From positions 2,356,001-2,420,000 of the forward strand of contig NC_088312.1 in NCBI RefSeq assembly GCF_910592395.1: 64,000 nucleotides of DNA. Direction: 5' to 3'. Below, piece after piece: positions 1-12,900 of the stretch. The notes under the pieces are model-generated. The model was not told where the DNA came from. It did not search any database and was given only the letters and a program-made list of their open reading frames with translations. Within the stretch, counting starts at the first letter, position 1. Each line of letters begins with the position of its first letter. The translations under genes were made by a program, and so were the position numbers. The stretch comes from Lineus longissimus (Eukaryota > Nemertea > Pilidiophora > Heteronemertea > Lineidae).

Positions 1-2063
1 ATGTATTAAACATTGTGCTCGAGATATACATTAAATAGATGGATAGAATTGATCATTTATGCTACCAGTTGATAGACATTTAAGCCAAATCATTAGTGGC
101 AGTTAATAGATTCATGGTTTCGAACAATGGATCTTTTTCTTAGTGTGTTTTGTAAGGTCCTGTTATAATAAATTGTTATCAATCAGTATCGAAACTCCTC
201 TTCTGTTTCAAAGACCTTTTTGAACCCCTAGAAGGACCAATGGAGTAAGTGGGGGCTTTGTTACCAAGCTGCGGGCCTCTGTGTCGTCTTCCTCACTACA
301 GTCCTGTTAATAGTTTATCGCCACTACCGCTTGGATCTGGTTCCTCAGATAACGATCGCAAGTAAGCCTTTCATACAGCAATTGTCTCCATGCAGATCGA
401 AGCATTGGCAATGGGATGCAGAGCCTGCGAGATGTCGGCAGAACGTCATTATGGCACCCTTGCTCCCCCGATTCTATGATGGCACTTGCCAAGACAAGAC
501 TTGCTCTTGCTCATTATAGGGGTTATGGTCAACAAAACCTCCCAAGACAAACCGCTAATTTCTAACCAAGCTTTATAAAGCACTGGTTTGGGCCGCGCAA
601 ATACAAATGTGTCTTTCATTGCAGTGGAAAAGAAGGAAGCGACGCAAGTATTTCTGAACAATACAATTTATTTCATTCAGACCACTCTCAGGTCCATGAT
701 TTTCACTACATATGATAAGAAATCTGTACATTACACATCGAATGGCAGCTTAGGATCGTAGATGTCTTCTCGCACAACTGTTGATGAAAATGTTGTGATC
801 CCATGACACACAACCACAGATCATTGCCCACTTGCTAATAGTCATTAATACCAGACGCAAACTGACATGATGATTATTCATGATTATACAAGTGGGGACA
901 GGGTTCATGAGTGAAAAATCAGCGAAAAAAACCAACAAAATTAAGTAGGAATTCCAAGCCCGTCCTAAATGTACTTCTAGTCCCGATGAGAACTTCAAAG
1001 TGATCACAATTAAAATATCAGCCAAGTGATCGTCATAATTTGCCGGAGACAACAGATCCAAAGCACTGTGATGTGTGTCTGTCCGTCGGAACATCAATCT
1101 GGAAGCGCATATACTGGCAGTTCCTATTGAGAATCTTTTAAAAAATTCAACTTAGCACAACAGCAAAGCTGTTAAAACTGGCATATCTTGCAGCGATGAA
1201 CACATCAGAGTTAGCACAAGCAAACACGCCTTGTGACTAAAGATTTATAAATTTACATTGCAGGAAATGTAGTAGTGCATCTAAAAATGTATGCCAGAAA
1301 TGCATTTTATATATTGAAGGGTAAAAATTGCCAGTAATTGCTACATATTTCCCTATTTGTGTCCGGAGAGGCAGAGCATATCATTGCTGTTCAACCCAAA
1401 GAGAAATGACACGTTTATTTCGGGAGATATAACTTCCATCAACAGCTGTGCATGAATAAGATGCAAAACTCATGACCACCCCAATCTGCGATAATGAGCC
1501 TGACCATCACAGAGTAATTACTGAACAGTTGGGAGGCCTCATTTTGCAGTTCCAGGGGTGATAGGTGAAGTCAAGGCCTGGTCAAGATCACAATGAAACA
1601 ATACAATCTCTTCGACATTTTTTGTGTCCAATTTCACTGAAATTTTGAAAACACCACACTTTGGCCCGATTCTATAAAAATTTACAAATAAGAAAATTGC
1701 GTTTCTGAACCATTAAATTGTTAAAATAAGCCAGGCACATAGGTAACATACTCCAACTCCAGTGAAATCTGGACAGAAATAGTGAAAAGAGGGCAGCTAT
1801 TCTTTGAAACCTTAAACTTCACCAAGACTATAATGGGTGTATCAATTGACAATGGAACAAAACAGATTTTCTGTCATTAAAACTTTCAAGATGTAAATAA
1901 CTAGTCAACTATTCTTCCAAGGTATTTAATACGCAACAGCTTTTTACACAGCACTCCAGACTATGGGTTTGAGCCAATAACCCCCGTTTTAGTAGACAAA
2001 TAAACTGTGTCATTCCTTTTGTTTTGATACACCCCCTAGAAGAATCTGGTCACTGGTCTCATT
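1..2063. other. Probable CNOT2 3'UTR and downstream flank; no gene recognised
   Basis: AT-rich DNA downstream of the CNOT2 stop codon. Short open frames at 307-661 and 750-1097 match no family I recognise and have no convincing splice partners. A minus-strand AATAAA (plus-strand tttatt) at 1414-1419 lies about 645 bp past the stop, and another lies at 667-672. Either could end the CNOT2 transcript. Nothing else is supported here. Confidence 0.5.
1414..1419 (-). promoter_or_regulatory. Candidate CNOT2 polyadenylation signal
   Basis: A canonical AATAAA hexamer on the minus strand, about 645 bp downstream of the CNOT2 stop codon at 2064. It is the nearest canonical hexamer I found. A second copy at 667-672 is an alternative. 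Usage is inferred, not shown. Confidence 0.4.
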
Positions 2064-5000
2064 TCAATGCGCAAGAATGGGTTGACTTTGGTTGTGATGT
2101 AACGATGGCGGAAGGTGTGGCCGCTCCTCTAACTTGTCATACTCCAAATGAAATTCCTTCGCCACCTTCCGCCAGTTATGCACTTCGAAAAAGTAATAAG
2201 TCCCCCGTTCATACGAGTTTGTTTTCACCACAGGTTCGAATCCAGGTGCTCGCGTTATCCATACTCGTTCCTCCTTGTGGTACCGCCATTCCCGGTTGTA
2301 CCTGAAAGCAGAAGTAAAAGTATCTGTATTACATTTTAAAACGTTTAGGTGTGAGGTAGTACTTTGGGCGTTAGACTCAAAACACAGGGTTCCAAACCCC
2401 ATCCGGTCTCTTTAGCTCGAGCAAAAATGAGTGCTGTATGAGATGCAGCTGGATTTGACAATGGGTGATATGAATAAAGACTAGCAAATGCTTTTATATA
2501 AAACACCATGTACATTTACACTAGGCCTTCCTGTACAAAACCGGAGTAAAAGCATTTGCTAGTCTTTATTCATATCACCCAATGATATCAGCTGCACTTG
2601 GAGACATTTATCAGTACTTTTAACATGCCTATTACCTCAACATGTGAACAATGCAAACAAACCCGCTAGTAATATCATTGCTACACTTACAACTCTGCAG
2701 CAGCGGCCAGCTGTAACACATCACCCCCGTTCATGTAGAATAAGAAAAACAACAGGTCCTCACCATACCGATTTAATTTGATTGGTGCAAGCTGAAAGAC
2801 AGATAATAAAAAGCTGAGAACTATGCTCAAGGAAATAATACAACGGGTTCACGAATTTTCAACACAAACTTTGATATTCCGTCAACTCCGAGCTGAGATT
2901 ATATTGAGAAAGTTGACTCCTTTAATTTTTATATCAAACCATTTTCACAATAGTTTCTTATTCTCAAGAAATAGGAAATAAACTTTGAAATACCTTATCC
3001 CTGACATAAATATTTGTTAAATATTCTGAGGGTACATGGTAATCTGAAAAAAGAATGACCAATACATGTATTTATTGAAGACACGTGACATTTAAGGTGA
3101 GAGCTGAGTGTCAACGATGATATCATTATCTCCAATGACAATATTGGGCAATGTGCAATGTATGTAAGAGGAAACAGGTGACCCCCAAGGAGACCTGAAC
3201 TGTCGGAGACAGTCACCCTCTATCGCATAAAGATGTTCACTGACTGGGCAGTGAACCACCAACGTCAGAGTCAATAGTTGACAGGCCGAGGTACTGATGA
3301 TATTTTCAACCATTGCTCACACCACAGTGCCACTATGACAGCCCAGAGCTGTAAAGAAACACTCACCTATATCTTGTGGTCGACATGGGGCATCAGCCCA
3401 GGGACTTTGAAACGTACTGTACAGGTTACTGAAATAGACAGACAGGAGTCAGCAAGTGCACACAGTTACAAGATGACACAAAAGGTAAAATCTCCAGGAG
3501 AATGTATTATTCATCAAGTAACAATGAGGTCAAAGTGAGACTGTAGGCTGGAGCCAGTCAGGCCAGAACCTACATGTTATACCCAAAGATGCTGATTGGT
3601 GCCGAGTACAGATCCACTGAGAGTGACCAACTCGTGTGTTTGACAACATCAATTTTTTTGGACATGTGCTCTGGATTTCATATCTGGATTCCATGAATCA
3701 AGCTTAATACCCTTTTAAAGCCATGCTTACTCTGGTGAGTTGAGATTTAATCCTAACGTCGTCAGATCAATGCCAGGTGCTAGTGCCACTAGATTTGGGT
3801 CAGTCTCCGCCGCTCGAATAAACGTTAATAACCCGACCATACCAAACTGGTCCGTCACCATACCAATTGGAATGTTTGATACCGTGCCGTCTGGATGCGT
3901 CTGAATCATCCGCTTACTGCTTGACTTGTCACCGAAAAGTTTCTGTCCGTCTTTACAAGCTTGTTCATACGATGTTGGCGTACCCGACTGCAAAGAAGAA
4001 TGAACAGAAGTTTTAAACCAAAGACATCCAACAAGAAGCAACTGCTGCTACATGTATCTATGAAGTGTGACCTGACCTGGAGCCTAATCCGGGTGGAATA
4101 GCTACATGTAGCTGCAAGTGCAACTCTTAACCACTGTGCCACAGTTGCAGGGGAATTGGTGACATAAGCCAACCCAAACTTTATCTCAAATCAGTATTGT
4201 ACTCTGTAAACTGAACCAGAAACCTAAACTTTGCAATGTTTACTCACCGTTTTTGAGTCCCCTGATGAAGAATCTGCAGAAGAGAAAAGAAACAATGAAG
4301 AAGAAGAAAAAATATGCCTTTACATAGTTTGAAGGATCTATCAATGAAACTACCACCAAGTGAAACGCGACAGAATTGGTATAAGAGTTTATATGTCAAG
4401 ATCAAGATGATTCATTCAACATCTGTGGTATTTCATTGTAAATATCAGTCAGTGTAGACTGTCAATCAACTTACCTGAAAAAAGGTTGCCTTTCCCGGCG
4501 AATATATTCACGTCTTTGAAAATGCCTGAAGATTTACTGGCCGAGCCCGGTAATGCTGGGAAGTCTTCTTGTTGTATCGTAAACTCTGGTTGCGAATCAT
4601 TCACAGGTTTGCTGACCATATTCACTGGAATGAATCACCACAGTAGTAGCATCTCACAAGGTAGAGTTAAAGCTCAGCTAAGGTTACAGTTACGATTCCT
4701 GTTTTCTCTACTCAAAGGCAGGTGGGAGATACACCGCAGTGCCACGTAAAGGACAGTCAACCCAACGTTGAACAAGAACTCTAAGTATTCTAAGGAAGAG
4801 GATTGGGGATTGTATGATGAGCAGAGTTGGAAAAGGGACAAATTATATGTACCGGGTACTGTCAAATTTATTGCTCATGTCATTCAAGGACTGAGTAACT
4901 AGTGTACCAACAGCATCATTTTTTCTCCTCACTGCTTGGGTAAACATACAAGGATCAATACTTTTTCAACTCTGCTTACATGTAGGTCAATGGGATCAAA

Positions 5001-8000
5001 CATACAATGGTTGCTCAAAACATCAAGTAACAGATTGGTTCTTCAGCCATTGAAGTATAGCTAATCACAAAAACTTTCCAATCACATGTAGCGAGAGCAC
5101 CAGGGGATGCAGTTTTTCACCCACAACTGGAACAGGACCTTTATTTTAGGATAAATTTACCTCCAACAAACATATCTCACAAAATTGAAAATCTCATAAT
5201 GGTGTTGTTCAGTACGGCCAACAGTTGGTTTTCGTAAGTTTGAATGTCCCGTTTATACTTGTTAAATTGAGCAATCAAGGTAAGAAAGTGGGTTAGACAA
5301 GGGACGACGATAAAAGATTTCAACTTACGCCACTTACCATAGTTCCTCACATTTGGCATAGGATTTGGTGCAACGTTGACCCTATTACCAAGTGTAGGAA
5401 ACTCTGATAAATCTAAATTAGGCTGGTCTGAAACATCGAGAAATAAAAGAGCGTCAAAGTAATATTTTAATTGCAGTCAAAGCGCGAACAAAATGCTTTC
5501 CATTCAGCAAGAAACTGGAGTCATATTTTTTAAATTCACCAGTGACGTCACACACAAATCATGACATCAGTTCTATTTCTATTTGATGTGTTGTGTCACA
5601 GATATTACCATCTGTATTTCTGTACAAGTATGACGAAAGATGGGCTTTTCCCACAAAAATAAACTCAAGTTATGATTCGTACCTTGATTTCTGCTCCCCG
5701 TACTAAACGTTGAGTAGCTAGGCCCCGTTATTGAACTGAAATGGAGAAGACAAACAATCAGAATGGTAAACAACAAGAAAACACAGTAACAGACTTCATC
5801 ATCAACAAATGGTATCAAATCACTATTTTCTATGATTTAGCAAAATGGTTAACTAACAATGACAATAGACCTCAACCAAAAATGTAGAAGATGGGTGAAA
5901 TGTCATCTCCACCTGAGTGGTGTGATGAGACAACCAATACTGACAGCAAGCTATTCATTTCTCTTCTGTAAAACCTCAAACTAAAACATCCAAATTTGAT
6001 TCAGACTCCCTTTTTACTGCTTCCACATTCTATACCAACCCCATCGCTTATGGTTGATGTACTAAGCAATGCACCTACCTCGATGATAACGGCGTACTTC
6101 TCTTTTGATAACTATTGACAGCTTGACTGGCTGGCACCTGGTTCATTTGGTTCATATACCGACTCTGTCCAACTGTTGAAAACATGGACCTGCAAAATTT
6201 GAGACTCGACATGTAATTCCAGCCACATTTAAAATGCCCCCAAAAGAAAATTCTTCTTCACTCATCACTGGCTTAGGGGGTCTGCCAAAAAGAGTTAGTT
6301 TTGTACTCTTTTGAAAATGATAATCAACGATGACCCCTTACCGGTTTGGTGATGACTGTTGTTGCTGCATACTGATTGGAAAACTTCCTATTCCACTCGT
6401 TGGCGTCGTGTTCCGTTGACTACCAAGACCACGCTGTTGTAAGGCAAGACTAGCCATTCCTACAAAGAAAGACAACTGTTATCCTCACGATATTTCTTTT
6501 ATCTACTGTACATTTCGATCCTCACCAAGCCACAGCCTAAAACATATCCTGCTACCACACTCAATCTGTCGAGTCTAAGTAGTATTTGGGGGAATTGTGT
6601 TCAATTAAAGACTTGGTGGAAACCTGATAAAGCTGGGGTCTACTACCCAGAGCTACTATGGTGTGAATCGTATCCATATCTTACCTGTAGGCTGGCCATA
6701 AAGATTTGACCCTAAACCTGAGAGCTGTGAAGGTGATGGTGATTGCATAGGCTGAAAAAGAAAATAAACTCCTGGTAGAGATCTTATTTGAAGGAACAAA
6801 CAATGTTTGGTAGCGGTAGAATCTTGGCCGACTGTATTCAGTTAGGTAACAGCCCTCCACTAAACATGCTAGATAGCCAGTGATCCCACTGACCACAAAA
6901 AGCTGACCGACTGACCTATTATTTTGACTTTATACCATATGCTTGGATTTTTTGTCATGCATGTTCAACTTCAAAGACACAATTTATACTTACATCTTTG
7001 TCCGGCCGAAACACGGTGGTAGGATTTGTGAAATACATACTAGCTTCATTATCTTCTTCAACAGCAAAGAAATCCTGAAAGAACATGAACATGAGAGAGT
7101 CAAGAGCTACTATAGCACTTACAATTCCAAGAATACAACAGGAAAATTCTATTACTAATGACCAAAAAAGGGTCCTTTTTACACAACAGGCTCTCCTGGA
7201 AGCTCATTGGAATGAATGAGACCAAAATCAACTTTCTCAGCGATGCTTGACCTCACCTGTGAAACACGTCACAGTGGACAGTTTAACATGTATTCCTTGT
7301 GGCCAAGTGGACAAGTTTACCTTTTTATTTGGCTTTGGAGGCGGCATGCCCATGATGTTCAAGTTGTTGGTGCCAACTGATCCACCAATAGTACCACTTC
7401 CTTTTGTTCGTCCACCCGGGGAAAGATCTGTGCTGCCCTTACGACCCATGTACCTGCAAAAACAATAAACCGTTTTTATTACAGGAGAAAGGTAATTCTT
7501 AGTAACGCTAAATATTTTTCAACCATTTCAGCCAGAGTGACTGAAAGACAATATTTAAAACTTAAATGAAAGATCAGCTGACAGACTGACTTAAGGTCTT
7601 AACTTATTTGAGACAATTATACACCTATGAGACAAGGAGGGAGGGATTACCCATCTCAGGAGAACAAATGATCTCCCTCCAAACAGCGTAAATCCATCTC
7701 ATGATACATGTGAAATACAGGATCTTAGGAAAATTGCATTGGGAGAGGATAGAGCTGTTTTTACAGTCAGTGAATGCTAGAAGTAACAACTAACATGAAT
7801 GTCAGTGAAAGTTAGAACTACATGTAACATGAACAAGCAAAAGGGAGGCAAGTAACGTCAGAAACAGCAAGAAACTCTAGACTGAACAGGCCTAAATTCA
7901 CCATACAGTTAAATAAACCTTGGGTCACAGTTCCTACTTTTTATGTTAAATATGAATTATCAGTACAGTATACTTCAGTTCATGATCAAGCAAACATTAA

Positions 8001-9171
8001 AAAAACTTCATCAAATAGATCAATTTACACCATGACCATGTCACCCAAAAGCACGAAATCACCTTTTTAACCTTTTGTTATTTTTGGAACCAGAAAATTT
8101 CTGATATCTTAGTCAAGCAGCTCAAATATACCCGCCCCCCTCAGAAAAACCCTACAATCAGCTGTTCATAAGAAAGCAGGAACGGACCGAAACGAACAAA
8201 ACGGGCCGGATCGGAGTTAAAATTTGCCGAAACAGAGCTTCTAGTGGTTTTAAATGGCATCTATAGGCAAGATAGGGCCTTTGATTAATAAGATAAGTTT
8301 ATATAACGAAGATCAGAGCCCTAAATACCCCTAAATATTTGATGAGGACTAAATTTACTTTAAATGAGCTGAAGTGACGTCATCAGTTCTTGTGCAGTAT
8401 AAGCGCTGTCTGCTACTGGAATCGGCCTCGACCAAATCAGGCAATATCATCAATATCACGATGGAAAAGAAGTCTGATCTTCATTATATGAACATAATTT
8501 ATAATTCAGGGGGCCTATCTTGCCTGTAGATGCCATTTAAAACCACTAGAAGCTCCGTTTCGGCAAATTTTAACTCCGTTCTGGCCTGATCCGGCCCGTT
8601 TTGGTCCGTTCCTGCTTTCTTACGCACCCTAATCAGTATCTTCAGAACGAGTGATTTTCCATTTGAGTGAATGATAACAGAACATGCAAAACTCAAAGCA
8701 TGAAAAGGAAAGGACTTAGTTCAACACATAATTTAGCAAAAGGTGATCTCGTTCACCTTACTTACGTCTGAGGGTTCCAAGTAAGGTTATCAGCCCCAAA
8801 CCTTCTGGTTGGTAAGACACAAGAGAGAAAGACAGTTAGTTTTGGCCATGGACAATATAACGAGGGGTGGGGCTCGGGAAAAGCCTCAAGCCTTTTTCAG
8901 ATGGGGAAGCATTACTCTACACATTGCACGATAATGAATGAAGAAAGTGCACAGTAAAAGTGTACAATTGAGTTTTATGTTGAGTCCACATTTTTATCTC
9001 AACACCCCTGTCAAAGAGGGAAACATGTGGTGAATCAGAATGAGACACCCTAGACCTAAATCAGTAAATAACATCAAGGCATTCCAGTTAAACAGAAAGG
9101 AGGTATACTCACTGGCCCATTCCACTAAGATTTCCAGGCATATTGTCATTACGATTCATGTTAAATGCCAT
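2064..9171 (-). CDS. CNOT2: CCR4-NOT transcription complex subunit 2, complete (16 coding exons)
   Basis: CNOT2 is a scaffold subunit of the CCR4-NOT deadenylase complex. With CNOT3 it forms the NOT module on the C-terminus of CNOT1, promoting mRNA deadenylation and repression. Coding exons, in transcript order: 9171-9113, 8804-8766, 7453-7321, 7074-6994, 6751-6685, 6459-6342, 6189-6079, 5735-5683, 5427-5338, 4624-4475, 4273-4248, 3987-3731, 3428-3367, 3043-2994, 2791-2691, 2301-2064. All junctions keep phase and give 544 aa; human CNOT2 is about 540. The N-terminal half is low complexity, rich in Ser, Gln, Asn and Pro. Two short motifs of the EDFPALPG type lie near residues 235-275. The conserved part starts with IPIGMVTDQFGMVGLLTFIR (about residues 330-350). 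The C-terminal NOT-box domain (about 400-535) contains RYGEDLLF, FYMNGGDVLQL and WRYHKEERVWITRAP. The ATG at 9171 follows a splice acceptor, so an upstream noncoding exon exists. Identification is firm; the first two exons are the least certain. Confidence 0.95.
2463..2580. mobile_element. 118-bp MITE, copy 1
   Basis: A short inverted-repeat element in a CNOT2 intron. Its ends form an approximately 35-bp inverted repeat beginning GGGTGATATGAATAAAGAC. It is flanked by an apparent 3-bp duplication AAT (2460-2462 and 2581-2583). A second copy of identical length lies at 28742-28859. It has no coding capacity, so it is non-autonomous. Confidence 0.8.
4060..4145 (-). repeat. Possible degenerate tRNA-derived SINE
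   Basis: On the minus strand an A-box-like stretch GGCACAGTGGTTAAGAG lies inside a CNOT2 intron, followed about 40 bp later by a weak B-box-like GGATTAGGCTCC. This suggests the head of an old tRNA-derived SINE. The B box is poor and no tail was identified, so this is tentative. Confidence 0.3.
8171..8620. mobile_element. 450-bp inverted-repeat element with TA flanks
   Basis: The two ends are inverted copies of each other over about 110 bp (8171-8279 and 8512-8620), starting AGAAAGCAGGAACGGACC. The arms differ by a few substitutions and a short indel. A TA dinucleotide flanks each side (8169-8170 and 8621-8622), as expected for Tc1/mariner-type integration. The 230-bp centre shows no transposase. 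It sits in the large second CNOT2 intron. Confidence 0.75.
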
Positions 9172-9608
9172 GGCTTAGCCACTAACTGAAATGAATGAAA
9201 TTGAAAGACATATGTGACTCAATTCAATATTGCCCATACGAGAAAAATATGTCTATATGAGAAAAAGTAGCCTGATGAAATCAAGTTGAAAATAGCATCA
9301 CAGAAACAATGACTGAATATATATGATCATTTTCATGAGATACAACAATATGGAGGGGAGAATTTCAAGTTTAGCTGACCCGAGTTGCGAAACTTCACTT
9401 TTTCTTGAGAAAGATTAAGGTTTGTGTACATTTACATAGGGCCGCGTACATTTATGTACAGGGCCACTGACGAAGTCGCACAACGACACTACTTTCGTCA
9501 CCCCCGTGCGCTGATGTGCGACATCAGTTAGGCTTGGCGGGGACTATACTCGATATATTGGAATCATACAAATCATCATAAGGGGTAATTCTTCTTATTT
9601 ATTTTTAC

Positions 9609-9760
9609 CTTAGGGCAAAATTCCCCGTTAACTTTCTATTTTTTCACGCAGACATCCGAAATTGACCAAAGATGGCTGCCCTTCCTCCACTGGTGACCCC
9701 TGATGGATAACTGCCTGCTACGTCATCAGTCCGTGTGTGAAATATTTTTGGCGGTAACAT
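9609..9760 (-). promoter_or_regulatory. Candidate CNOT2 promoter and noncoding first exon
   Basis: The coding start exon is preceded by an acceptor at 9186-9188, so transcription starts further upstream. On the minus strand a good donor (AAG followed by GTAAAA) ends a possible noncoding exon at 9609. Just upstream is a YY1-like site AAGATGGCTGCC (plus-strand 9669-9680), typical of housekeeping animal promoters near the start site. The first-exon boundaries are inferred. Confidence 0.4.
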
Positions 9761-9796
9761 TTGAATTGCTGCAATAAGCGTGGCCTTCCTCATATG

Positions 9797-10110
9797 CACT
9801 GACAAACACGGTGGAGAAGCCAGGACTGATTTGGCCTGGCTGTGACCGTCTCATCTCTCTCACCATGCTGACAACACAGTGGAGCAGCCAGGACTGATTC
9901 GGCCTGGCTGTGACTGTCTCATCTCGCTCACCTTGTCAACACGGTGGAGCAGCCAGGATTAGTGATTAGGACTGGCTGTGACTGTCTCATCTCTCTCACC
10001 GTGTTGACAACTTGGCAAAGCAGCAAAGACTGATATGGCCTGGCTGTGACTGTCTCATCTCTCTCACCAACTTGGCAAAGCAGCAAAGACTGAAATCATG
10101 AGACAGATCA
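9797..10110. repeat. Tandem repeat, about five units of 56-71 bp
   Basis: Consecutive divergent units share the core GGCCTGGCTGTGACTGTCTC followed by ATCTCTCTCACC. Preceding segments are of the GTGGAGCAGCCAGGACTGAT type, later drifting to TTGGCAAAGCAGCAAAGACT. Unit length varies from about 56 to 71 bp. A single isolated unit of the same family occurs at 12846-12900, next to a foldback element. Confidence 0.8.
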
Positions 10111-12420
10111 AGCTAAAGGTCAAACTCAGGTACGTCAAGATCAAGCTTTCCTTCCAATACATTTTCGGCAAGACTTACCTTTCACTTGGACAACCGCAAC
10201 GTGAATTAAGACTATAGAGACCTGCCACCTAAGTTTTCCTGGTAATATGGTCCATCAGAATAGCACCAGGGAGCATACTAATGCTGTCTTTATCATACCT
10301 TTAAAGACACTATGGCAAACTTCCATCTCCAATCACATCAAAGTATGTTGGATCAAACACCCACACAGGGTCTCCTAATTATCATGATCATATACATCAT
10401 CAAATAATAACACATCGCCTTCTTTTCTGCGAAACCGAGACTGAATTATTCACATGGTGTTCAACTGCGTTCATTTCGCAGTCAATTCATAAGTTACCAA
10501 CGTATGCCTTAGAGGGGGCAGAATGGCACTGTTTAGACAAAAAGCCTCTCCAACAGCCCCAGGAATATTGGATAGAACGGCACAGTACTGGGTCCCAGTA
10601 ATAAATATTGCCATAAAGACATATGATATTGTTCTGGGACTTATGTAAGATTAGTTCTCTCCGCCAAACCCAAGACTGAAGGATTAAAATCTTGTGTTTA
10701 TAGGCTAACAAATGCAAACACTTCCAAGTGAACCCCCTACAAGAGAAGAGTGGCTCTTCTTCTCTCCGACTTTGACACCCTATACGAACATATCAATAGA
10801 TCAGCCAGCGGTCCTTGCTGTCGCCGCGTGGGTTACGTCCAGTGAAATTGTTTGCAAAGGTCAGGGAACCACGATCTGACATCCATAACCAGCGTATCCC
10901 CTTTTCATGCCAGTTACAGTCGGGTGCTACACCACAGTCGGGATAGTGGCCGCCAAATGAATTGTTGTTGAAATAAAAACTATTAACTGTTTACGTCAAT
11001 TTACATATACATGCAATTAGACAAACCTTCATGAATTCAGTGGAGATTTCCACATCACAGGATAGAAGAGCACTGAGTGATATCTCGCAGATTTAACATT
11101 CTCACTTCCATCTTCACCATCATGACTTGGACGTGCGCCTTTAGTTTCTTTGAGCAAATGTTATTTGATTAGGGATGGCAATTAAAATTGCCGTTGAACA
11201 TGTACAGTGCAGTGATGTACATAATTCAACATGTCTGGCTTCAAACTGCGCAGTTCATTCCCGCCTTGATTGTATGACTATTTCTACAATAAACACCCTT
11301 TGAAACCAACCCATACCTTTATCAGGGTCTTACCTTTTGCTGCAGCCGTTTTGATTTGTTTCGGAAAATTTGAAGGCATTTTTACGTTTGAAATCGGAGA
11401 AAGTGTTCCCGCGATGTTCTCCGCATCTCACACACCAACCGACTGGCGTTCAAATCAACCGCGACCGATCATGACCAAAGACAATACATTTTACGTCACA
11501 GCATCCGGGCACCCCCTTGAACCAGGCCGGCTATTAGTTATCTGCTCAAGCGAGACCTTTGTTCTGTCAATGATCAATATGACAGGCATTGTACATACTT
11601 GTACATGTACATATGCTGAGTTGTGGAAATGCATAAGGCAGGTTCCGTAACCCAAAAGACGATGTAAATGCATTTTATCGACGATTTTTTTTTAATCATT
11701 TCCCCAATCCTTCTACAACCAAGTATAAAATATGGTTCAGTGTCGTGTAAATCAATTAGCAGATAGAGGACTGGATGAATCGACAGACATTCGTACTTTG
11801 TAGTTCGTCGTTCGTAGGGCGCTCAGTTTCGGAACCTGTAATCATTCGAAACGGAATACAATTTGATAGCATGATATCAAACTTGATTCGGTCGGGTCAC
11901 TTAATGGGTTGTCCATTAAACACTCCTGTCTCCTGGGTAAGACGAACTAAAAATGAGTGATCCAATCTTGCCAGGCTTATTATAAAAGCTTCAGCCGTCA
12001 TTGGATTGCCCCACCTGGAAAAAAATGGCATGTGGGTATTTGGGTATGTTGGTATGTGGTATGGGGTTTTAGATACTGCCTTAACCAGCAACAGGTTGTG
12101 AGAGACAGGGGCCGACGTCATGAAAGACACGGGCCCAAGTCATACAAGACGGAAGACTGTTTCGCCCCTCACACCCATTCTGAACCATCAAAGTTAACCG
12201 TTAGTATAACGGAGTCCGGGTCGGCGGAGTGGCTCCAAAGCTTGAGGGTCAAGATACTCACACCAGCCGTCGGCTGTGAAACTTCTCGTTTACCACAGCC
12301 AACAAGTTCTGTAAGTCCTCACCAGGGGAATGACACGCTTGCGAATTTTTTTTCCTGAACATTGTACATTTGTACAGGGACTTTCAGCCAATCAGATTCC
12401 GACAAATACATGACGTCAGA
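10111..12420. other. Intergenic DNA, no gene recognised
   Basis: Between the CNOT2 promoter side and the downstream flank of MYO6. Open frames such as 11270-11650 and 11957-12358 on the plus strand have no recognisable domain, no splice partners and unremarkable composition. I see no RNA gene or intact transposon here. Confidence 0.5.
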
Positions 12421-12427
12421 CGTCTTA

Positions 12428-12504
12428 GAAACATTAGCGCAGTTGGTAGAAATGGCAGAATACGATGTTCGATCCAAAGGTCGCGAGTTCGAATCCGGTT
12501 GTGG
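12428..12504 (+). repeat. tRNA-derived SINE head or tRNA pseudogene
   Basis: An A-box (TAGCGCAGTTGGTAGA) and a near-perfect B-box (GAGTTCGAATCC) stand at the spacing of a tRNA gene, followed by T-rich DNA that could terminate RNA polymerase III. The T-arm stem does not pair well (GCGAG against CCGGT), so a functional tRNA is unlikely. A SINE head or tRNA pseudogene fits better. Confidence 0.6.
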
Positions 12505-12652
12505 ACAACATTTTTCCTTTTCTTTTTACTTTATATTTTATTTTTATAATGCGTTTCTTTTCCCTTGTTATTTAGATTTTAGATATTTGAGTTATGCTGT
12601 CTACAACATAGGCCTACCTACAGAAAGCATCCTGTCGTTATCAGCATCCTGT

Positions 12653-12844
12653 CGTTATGGCGATGGCGTAGTTCTTTCATGAAGTCATTTGAAGTTCTGA
12701 ACTACGCCATTGCCATCTTTAGGGCAACGCAGAAACTGAAAATACCGTTTGGACTTTTCAGTTCCTCACTTGCCCTGAAGATGGCGATGGCGTAGTTCAG
12801 AACTTAACATGACTTCATGAAATGACTACGCCATCGCCATAACG
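12653..12844. mobile_element. 192-bp imperfect foldback element
   Basis: Left and right halves are inverted copies over almost the whole length, with termini CGTTATGGCGATGGCGTAGT and its reverse complement. The arms have diverged by scattered changes and the loop is short. It directly abuts an isolated unit of the 9797-10110 tandem family. No target duplication is obvious. Confidence 0.75.
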
Positions 12845-12845
12845 A

Positions 12846-12900
12846 TGGAGAAGCCAGGACTCATGCGGGCTGGCTGTGACCGTCTCATCTCTCTCACCAA
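12846..12900. repeat. Solitary unit of the 9797-10110 tandem family
   Basis: The sequence reads GATGGAGAAGCCAGGACT, then the shared core GGCTGGCTGTGACCGTCTC and ATCTCTCTCACC. It matches units 2.8 kb away in the same orientation. It lies immediately next to the foldback element ending at 12844. Confidence 0.7.

Noticed and set aside
750-1097. 115-residue minus-strand frame downstream of CNOT2
   Set aside because: No homology recognised; it probably lies in or past the CNOT2 3'UTR.
2215-2250. tRNA B-box-like GGTTCGAATCC
   Set aside because: It lies inside the last CNOT2 coding exon, encoding part of the APGFEPVVKTN segment. No A box is at the right distance, so it is a chance match.
11270-11650. 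126-residue plus-strand open frame in intergenic DNA
   Set aside because: No recognisable domain, no splice or promoter context and a composition like translated noncoding DNA.
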